From positions 1 through 12,156 of the forward strand of contig NZ_JBQAJM010000043.1 in NCBI RefSeq assembly GCF_052030685.1: a DNA stretch of 12,156 bases. The letters are read 5' to 3'. Source of the stretch: Caedibacter sp052030685. Lineage in GTDB: Bacteria; Pseudomonadota; Gammaproteobacteria; Francisellales; Francisellaceae. Shown here one piece after another: positions 7,229 through 12,156 of the stretch. The position numbers and the translations under genes were made by a program. The notes under the pieces were generated by a model that worked only from the letters and a program-made list of their open reading frames with translations, ran no database searches and was not told where the DNA came from. Within the stretch, counting starts at the first letter, position 1; every line of letters begins with the position of its first letter.

Positions 7229-7232
7229 GGGG
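7179..7232. repeat. Compact palindromic (REP-like) repeat with nested hairpins
   Basis: Two perfect 8-bp hairpins lie side by side: CCTCTCCC/GGGAGAGG (7183-7190 with 7195-7202, loop CTGC) and CGTGCAGC/GCTGCACG (7204-7211 with 7216-7223, loop TTAC). An outer pair CTCACC/GGTGAG (7179-7184 with 7224-7229) encloses them, giving a cloverleaf-like fold, although the outer and first inner stems share two bases. It is much more GC-rich than its surroundings. The CCTCTCCC...GGGAGAGG...GGGTGAGGGG layout resembles dispersed intergenic repeats common in proteobacteria. There is no T-run, so terminator activity is doubtful. Copy number cannot be judged from one window. Confidence 0.75.
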
Positions 7233-7293
7233 AATAATTAAAACTCAACTTAATTCTTATTGATTACATACAGTAAAGAAAATAAGGACATCT

Positions 7294-7656
7294 ATGAAAA
7301 ACGAAACCTATGCCAAAATCATCTATATCCTCTATATCGTCGGTCTATTTACCGGCATTACCGCACTTATTGGACTGATTATGGCGTATGTCAAAAGAAA
7401 TGAACACGATGTAACACCCGCCCTTAAGACTCATTTTGACTTTCAGATTAAAACCTTTTGGTATGGTCTGATTTATTTGATTTTATCCATTGTTTTAGCT
7501 TTTATTATCGTCGGTTATCTTTTATATATCTGGTGGGTAATTTGGCTCGTTGTTCGCACCATCAAAGGCTTTATGGCATTAGATAATGACCAAGCAGTCA
7601 CTGGTAAAGATGGGTTTTGGGGATTAGGCGCCTTTAACCTTAGCATCTCAAAATAG
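7294..7656 (+). CDS. Small membrane protein, DUF4870-like
   Basis: This is a 120-residue inner-membrane protein with a hydrophobic segment at about 9-33 and a long hydrophobic stretch at about 57-90 that can hold two helices. Between them is a polar loop with AYVKR (31-35) and HFDFQIKTFWYGL (47-59). This HF..QI.TFW pattern is, from memory, typical of small DUF4870-type membrane proteins of proteobacteria, whose function is unknown. The start has AAGGA 5 nt upstream, a good ribosome binding site. It is a single plus-strand gene just after the palindromic repeat, with no convincing promoter in 7233-7283. Its last 9 nt overlap the 3' end of metH on the other strand. Being a membrane protein is secure; the family name is less so. 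Confidence 0.82.
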   Translation: MKNETYAKIIYILYIVGLFTGITALIGLIMAYVKRNEHDVTPALKTHFDFQIKTFWYGLIYLILSIVLAFIIVGYLLYIWWVIWLVVRTIKGFMALDNDQAVTGKDGFWGLGAFNLSISK

Positions 7657-10600
7657 ATTAGGACGCAACCATTTTTCAGCTTCAGTGATACTCATACCTT
7701 TGCGCTTGGCGTAATCTTGAAGCTGATCTTCAGCAATTTTACCCACACCGAAATACTTACTCTCAGGATGGGCAAAATAAAGCCCACTAACACTTGCGGC
7801 AGGTGTTACTGCCATTGACTCAGTCAAGCGCACCCCCATTTCAGGCGCGTTTAATAGCTTAAATAGCGTCTCTTTTTCCGTATGATCAGGACATGCCGGA
7901 TAGCCAAATGCTGGACGAATGCCGCGATATTTGCCTTTGATCAGTGCCTCATTGTCAAAAGATTCATCTATAGCATACCCCCAAAACTCTTTGCGAATGC
8001 GCTCATGTAAATGCTCCGCAAAGCTCTCAGCCAAGCGATCAGCTAATACTTTAAACATAATCGCATTATACTGATCATGGTTTTCTTCAAATGTTTTAAG
8101 TTGATCAGACGTCTCAATCCCCGTAGTCACGGCAAATGCACCAATATAGTCATCGATATTAATATCTTTTGGCGCAATATAATCGCTTAGTGCGACAAAT
8201 GCCTTATTTGGATTACCCGTTTGCTGACGCAATGTCGGAAATCTTGCTACGGTTGCACCATTTGTATCATACACTTCAATATCATTACCAACGCTATTGG
8301 CATGATAAAGACCATATACGGCATTGGCCTGAAGCCATTTTTGATCAATGATTTGTTTTAACATCTGCTTGGCATCATTAAAAAGTTTCTGTGCTTCTTG
8401 TCCCTTAAGCGGGTCATGCAAAATCTTAGGATAACTACCCTTTAGCTCCCAGGCATGGAAAAATGGACTCCAGTCAATCCGCTCAACAAGCTTTTGCAAA
8501 GGATAATCCATTAATACAAATCGCCCCAACTGTTTAGGTTTGCAAATAGTCTGTTGATTAAACTCCAATTTTAAGTTTTGGCTATTACATTTCTCATAAG
8601 CATAGATTTCACGTGCTTGTTTGCTCTGTTGATAATGTTCTACCAAGTGCTGATATTCCGTTTTAATTTTGTGATAATACGCTTCTTTATTATCACCCAA
8701 AAGGTTTGACATAGTTGACACCGCACGTGATGCATCTAGCACATGAACCGTGGGGAAATCATGTGCTGGTAATATTTTCATCGCCGTATGAATTTTTGAC
8801 GTAGTTGCGCCACCAATCAACAAAGGCAAGTGAATATTTTGCGCTTTCATTTCACTAGCGACCGTAATCATCTCATCGAGTGAAGGGGTAATAAGCCCAC
8901 TTAAACCGATCATATCAGCATTTTCTTTTTTGGCAGTTTCAAGGATTTTTTGATAGGGTGTCATCACACCTAAGTCAATGACTTCATAGTTATTACACTG
9001 AAGCACCACCCCCACAATGTTCTTACCGATATCATGTACATCGCCCTTAACCGTGGCAAGCACAATCTTGCCTTTGGCTTTTTGTGCTTGAGACTTTTCT
9101 TGTTGTAAAAATGGCTCAAGATAAGCAACTGCCTGCTTCATAACACGTGCTGATTTAACGACTTGCGGTAAAAACATTTTACCCGAACCAAACAAATCAC
9201 CAACGGTATCCATACCTTGCATCAAAGGACCTTCAATCACGCTTAAGGGATTGCCAAGTTCAACTCTCGCTGCTTCAGTATCTTCAATAATATATTGATT
9301 AATGCCCTTTACTAAGGCATAGCTTAAACGCTCAGTTACCGGTTGTTTGCGCCAAGAAAGGTCACCCTTCTTATCGGTTTTTGTGCCCGATAAGGTTTGC
9401 GCATATTCAACAAGCTCATCAGCTGATTCCTTACGTGTGTTTAAAATCACTTCTTCAATCAATTGTTTAAGCTTAGGCTCAATATCTTCATAAATCGTAA
9501 TTTGTCCTGCATTAACAATTCCCATATCCATACCGGCTTGAATCGCATGATACAAAAAGATCGAATGAATCGCTTCCCGCACCAAATTATTACCACGAAA
9601 AGAAAACGAGACATTACTCACCCCACCTGAGATGCGCGCATGAGGACAGCGCTTTTTAATTTCTCTGGTTGCTTCAATAAAATCAATGCCGTAACTGTGA
9701 TGCGCCTCAATACCTGTGGCAACCGCAAAGATATTCGGATCAAAAATAATATCCTCGGGCGGAAATCCGATCTTTTGCGTCAAAAGATCATAGGCGCGTT
9801 GGCAAATATCTACTCTCTTTTGCAAAGTATCCGCTTGCCCTTGTTCATCAAATGCCATCACGACAACTGCTGCACCATAGCGCATAGCGAGCTTTGCATG
9901 TTTGATAAATTCGCCTTCACCCTCTTTAAGACTAATGGAGTTAATCACGCCCTTGCCTTGAATCTGTTGCAAACCCGTTTCAATCACCTCCCATTTAGAT
10001 GAGTCAATCATCATCGGCACTTTGGAAATATCAGGCTCAGTCGCAATTAACTTTAAAAAACGTTCCATACAAGCTCTGGCATCCAACATCCCATCATCCA
10101 TATTGACATCAACGATTTGCGCACCATTTTCTACTTGTTCTTGCGCCACCTGAAGGGCTGACTCAAAGTCCTGATCACGAATGAGTTTAGCAAACTTTAA
10201 TGACCCTGAAACATTGGTACGCTCACCGATATTAATAAAGTTACTTTGAGCGGTTACTACTAAACTTTCTAAACCTGACAAACATAGCGTTTTGACTTTT
10301 TGTTTAATCGCTCTTGGCGCTACATTTGCAACAAGCTTTGCCATTTCTGCAATATGCTCAGGAGTTGTACCACAGCAGCCACCGAGAATATTAACCAACC
10401 CATGCTCGACAAAGGGTCTTAATTTTTCTGCCATAATCTCAGGCGTTTCATCATAGCCGCCAAAGGCATTTGGCAATCCAGCATTCGGATGCATACTGAC
10501 AAAACCCTCGGCAGTCTTCGCCAAGGTCTCAATATGCGGATATAAGTCATCCGCACCTAATGCACAATTAAGCCCAACTGATAAAGCCTTAGCATGGTTG

Positions 10601-11295
10601 AGACTATAGTAAAAAGCATCAACCGTTTGCCCAGATAAGGTTCGTCCACTTTGATCAGTAATCGTCCCTGATAACATGACTGGCATTGAAAGATGATGTT
10701 TTTCAAAATAATCTTCAATCGCATAAATCGCCGCCTTAGCATTTAAGGTATCAAAGATCGTCTCAACTAAAATAATATCAGCGCCGCCATCGATTACCCC
10801 ACGCAAATTCTCCTGATACGCTGCCACTAATTGCATAAAGGTTATATTTCTAAAGCCCGGATCACTGACATCTGGTGAGATCGATAGTGTGCGATTTGTC
10901 GGTCCCAAGACTCCCGCAACAAAACGTGGTTTATCTTCGGTTGTGTATTTTAGTGTCGCTTTTTTAGCAAGCTTGGCACCGGCTTTGGCAATCTCATAGA
11001 CGTGATCTTCCAATGCGTAATCCGCCATAGAAATAGACGTACTGTTAAATGTATTGGTTTCAATAATATCAGCGCCGGCTGCCAAGTACTTTTCATGAAT
11101 TGTTTGAATAATCTCAGGCTGTGTTAAGTTCAATAAATCATTATTACCTTTTTGCTCGGTAGCGACTTCCTTAAACATTAGCCCTCTATAGTCAACTTCA
11201 GTTAAATCATAGGCTTGAATCATCGTACCCATCGCACCATCAAGAAGTAAGATGCGCGTTTTTAATAATGACTGTAACTGCTCGTAATTGGACAT
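7648..11295 (-). CDS. metH: Cobalamin-dependent methionine synthase MetH
   Basis: The 1215-residue full-length enzyme transfers a methyl group from methyltetrahydrofolate to homocysteine via cobalamin. In order it has a homocysteine-binding barrel with zinc ligands C244 (GLNCALG) and C307/C308 (GGCCGTTP); a pterin-binding barrel (about 350-620, with NIGERTNVSG and FDPNIFAVATGIE); a cobalamin cap and binding domain (about 635-880) with DVHDIGKN carrying the lower cobalt ligand H754; and an AdoMet-dependent reactivation domain with RPAFGYPACPDHTEK (1127-1141). All key residues are present and the length matches E. coli MetH. The frame extends upstream to a GTG at 11343, but those 16 hydrophobic residues have no family counterpart, whereas MSNYEQLQ aligns with known N-termini, so the ATG at 11295 was chosen. 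Its Shine-Dalgarno is weak. I see no B12 riboswitch or MetJ-type operator upstream. Confidence 0.97.
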   Translation of the reverse strand: MSNYEQLQSLLKTRILLLDGAMGTMIQAYDLTEVDYRGLMFKEVATEQKGNNDLLNLTQPEIIQTIHEKYLAAGADIIETNTFNSTSISMADYALEDHVYEIAKAGAKLAKKATLKYTTEDKPRFVAGVLGPTNRTLSISPDVSDPGFRNITFMQLVAAYQENLRGVIDGGADIILVETIFDTLNAKAAIYAIEDYFEKHHLSMPVMLSGTITDQSGRTLSGQTVDAFYYSLNHAKALSVGLNCALGADDLYPHIETLAKTAEGFVSMHPNAGLPNAFGGYDETPEIMAEKLRPFVEHGLVNILGGCCGTTPEHIAEMAKLVANVAPRAIKQKVKTLCLSGLESLVVTAQSNFINIGERTNVSGSLKFAKLIRDQDFESALQVAQEQVENGAQIVDVNMDDGMLDARACMERFLKLIATEPDISKVPMMIDSSKWEVIETGLQQIQGKGVINSISLKEGEGEFIKHAKLAMRYGAAVVVMAFDEQGQADTLQKRVDICQRAYDLLTQKIGFPPEDIIFDPNIFAVATGIEAHHSYGIDFIEATREIKKRCPHARISGGVSNVSFSFRGNNLVREAIHSIFLYHAIQAGMDMGIVNAGQITIYEDIEPKLKQLIEEVILNTRKESADELVEYAQTLSGTKTDKKGDLSWRKQPVTERLSYALVKGINQYIIEDTEAARVELGNPLSVIEGPLMQGMDTVGDLFGSGKMFLPQVVKSARVMKQAVAYLEPFLQQEKSQAQKAKGKIVLATVKGDVHDIGKNIVGVVLQCNNYEVIDLGVMTPYQKILETAKKENADMIGLSGLITPSLDEMITVASEMKAQNIHLPLLIGGATTSKIHTAMKILPAHDFPTVHVLDASRAVSTMSNLLGDNKEAYYHKIKTEYQHLVEHYQQSKQAREIYAYEKCNSQNLKLEFNQQTICKPKQLGRFVLMDYPLQKLVERIDWSPFFHAWELKGSYPKILHDPLKGQEAQKLFNDAKQMLKQIIDQKWLQANAVYGLYHANSVGNDIEVYDTNGATVARFPTLRQQTGNPNKAFVALSDYIAPKDINIDDYIGAFAVTTGIETSDQLKTFEENHDQYNAIMFKVLADRLAESFAEHLHERIRKEFWGYAIDESFDNEALIKGKYRGIRPAFGYPACPDHTEKETLFKLLNAPEMGVRLTESMAVTPAASVSGLYFAHPESKYFGVGKIAEDQLQDYAKRKGMSITEAEKWLRPNLF

Positions 11296-11364
11296 AAATA
11301 AAGGTTCTTTGCTTAAGTAATAGGTAATCAACAAAAGTAACACGATTGCTTGGGTATGAGTAGG

Positions 11365-11516
11365 CTATTTTGCTAAGATTTTTATTAAAAATCCCATAAT
11401 CACTACCCCCATCGTAAACCATTTTATGGTGTCAATCCCAGCCAATAACGCAATATCATCTCGATCAAAAAAATTAGGCAACAACTAGCCTGACACTTCC
11501 CATTTGTGAGCGGCAT
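11365..11516 (-). other. Possible small membrane-peptide gene split at a seven-T run
   Basis: An ATG at 11516, 7 nt after GAGGTGGG and 17 nt past the usher-fragment stop, opens a 30-codon frame (stop at 11424-11426) that begins MPLTNGKCQASCCLIF. A second frame, offset by -1, runs from a TTG at 11484 to the TAG at 11365-11367. It reads FFDRDDIALLAGIDT followed by a hydrophobic segment, WFTMGVVIMGFLIKIL. The two frames meet at T7 (plus-strand A-run 11467-11473), read as T TTT TTG in the upstream frame. One extra T, or a -1 ribosomal slip, would join them into a roughly 50-residue peptide with one C-terminal membrane helix. The lower frame could instead be the tail of another broken gene, because it is open upstream apart from one TAG at 11485-11487. 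No family is recognised. Confidence 0.3.
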
Positions 11517-11533
11517 ATACCCACCTCAAAGAC

Positions 11534-12100
11534 TTATTTACACACGGTCTGTGATTGCCAAATATATAGATCGTCCTTGCCCATCGTCGGCAATTGGATA
11601 TGACACGTTTGATCGCCTTTTTCAAAAGCAAGTTCAGTGCTTGTTGATAAAATATCTGCTTGAATAAAGCCATCATCACTCGTCACGCCAACGATTTCAT
11701 CATTCTGCTTTAAAATTGCATGAGCTAACGGCTGAAGCTCACCATCATGATCAATGACAATATGCGACATAAACGGCACAACACGTGCTAGATGCCATTC
11801 AACCTTTTGAATATTACCAGGGTATAAGACCAGTTTTTTCGCCAATTGATCATATTGATAACTCTCTGAAGATTTAGGCACAATCGTTAAATTATGATTT
11901 TTATAACTTGGCATTAAAAACAAATTACCGGTACCTTGCCCTTGACCAATCTTAAGATCATTATCATAAATATCATATTCAACCGCCTTGCCCTCGGCAT
12001 AAACTGATGCCACAACGCCTGAGTTATAAGCACCATCATAGCCAAAGGCATAGTCATTTTCAGCAAATGCCATACTTGAACTGAAGTTTAGAGTTTCAGA
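11534..12100 (-). pseudogene. C-terminal fragment of a fimbrial usher
   Basis: The open frame covers 188 codons bounded upstream by a TAA at 12101-12103. It starts with a barrel-strand-like stretch, LNFSSSMAFAENDYAFGYD. It continues with text typical of the usher C-terminal region: LFLMPSYKNHNLTIVP (the 'p.l.pY..N.i.i.p' motif), then LVLYPGNIQKVEW (the 'v.P..G.v..v.f' motif), and a final small domain with IVGVTSDDGFIQADI and a Cys pair in GDQTCHIQLP...TVCK. Ushers are outer-membrane pores of chaperone-usher pili and need about 800 residues, including signal peptide, barrel and plug; none of these is here. The ATG at 12073 has no ribosome binding site. The remaining upstream DNA (12104-12156) has stops in all three minus-strand frames, so a truncated or frame-disrupted gene is more likely than a complete one. 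The usher assignment rests on motif recall, not on a search. Confidence 0.6.
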
Positions 12101-12156
12101 TTAATTTTTTATTGTGTCTGGCTATTTTTAATCGACTTATGGCATTGTGATTGGCA

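Noticed and set aside
11296..11343. Sixteen-residue N-terminal extension of metH from a GTG at 11343
   Set aside because: The added residues are hydrophobic and without family counterpart; the ATG at 11295 gives an N-terminus that aligns with known MetH proteins.
11377..11393. GATTTTT/AAAAATC hairpin upstream of metH as a terminator
   Set aside because: The 7-bp stem is almost all A-T with a 3-nt loop and has no GC core, so it is unlikely to terminate transcription; such palindromes are expected in AT-rich DNA.
11480..11520. TTGACA at about 11432-11437 (minus strand) as a metH -35 box
   Set aside because: The hexamer is perfect, but no acceptable -10 lies 15-19 nt downstream, so it was not called as a promoter.
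11296..11533. B12 riboswitch or MetJ operators controlling metH
   Set aside because: Neither a B12-box-like conserved segment nor tandem MetJ boxes (AGACGTCT-like) could be seen.
11240..11679. Minus-strand ORFs at 11240-11422 and 11485-11679
   Set aside because: They overlap metH or the usher fragment in other frames, with compositions unlike real proteins. Only the continuation of the second ORF past its TAG was kept, as part of the split small ORF.
1..12156. CRISPR arrays, tRNA or rRNA genes, phage attachment sites
   Set aside because: No regularly spaced repeats, cloverleaf genes with CCA ends or rRNA-like segments were seen in the window.

Overview
This window looks like chromosomal DNA of an AT-rich gammaproteobacterium. 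The best taxonomic clues are a fused NadM-Nudix NAD enzyme of the type known from Francisella and an outer-membrane lipoprotein of the DolP (YraP) family. A Francisella-related lineage is my inference; nothing in the window proves it. Most of the DNA is core metabolism, framed by small accessory or decaying regions.

Layout. Positions 1-67 look like the outer end of an IS21-family-type insertion sequence whose transposase genes would lie to the left. Positions 68-409 hold no intact gene and may carry a decayed coding remnant. A plus-strand radical SAM/SPASM protein closely resembling the heme synthase AhbD (410-1510) converges on, and overlaps by 19 nt, a 60-residue exported peptide gene on the minus strand (1492-1674). 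Next comes a tight minus-strand cluster, in transcription order tex (6854-4752), a cystathionine gamma-synthase/lyase-type PLP enzyme (4715-3540), dolP (3595-2888) and nadM-nudix (2891-1782). Its members are 36 nt apart, overlap by 56 nt, and overlap by 4 nt, so they are probably co-transcribed. Positions 6855-7293 hold a doubtful plus-strand ORF that runs into a compact palindromic repeat (7179-7232). A small DUF4870-like membrane protein (7294-7656) converges on metH, the B12-dependent methionine synthase (11295-7648), and overlaps it by 9 nt. Upstream of metH lie a possible small membrane-peptide gene interrupted at a seven-T run (11516-11365) and a C-terminal fragment of a chaperone-usher fimbrial usher (12100-11534), which is probably a pseudogene.

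How the genes fit together. The PLP transsulfuration enzyme and MetH both belong to methionine biosynthesis but lie in separate transcription units. Tex, DolP and NadM serve transcription/RNA, envelope integrity and NAD supply; their shared cluster looks like one of convenience rather than a pathway. The least explained part is the left end: an AhbD-like enzyme without the other Ahb genes nearby, paired tail to tail with a small secreted peptide. IS debris, a fimbrial usher fragment and a palindromic repeat suggest ongoing gene loss around the core genes.
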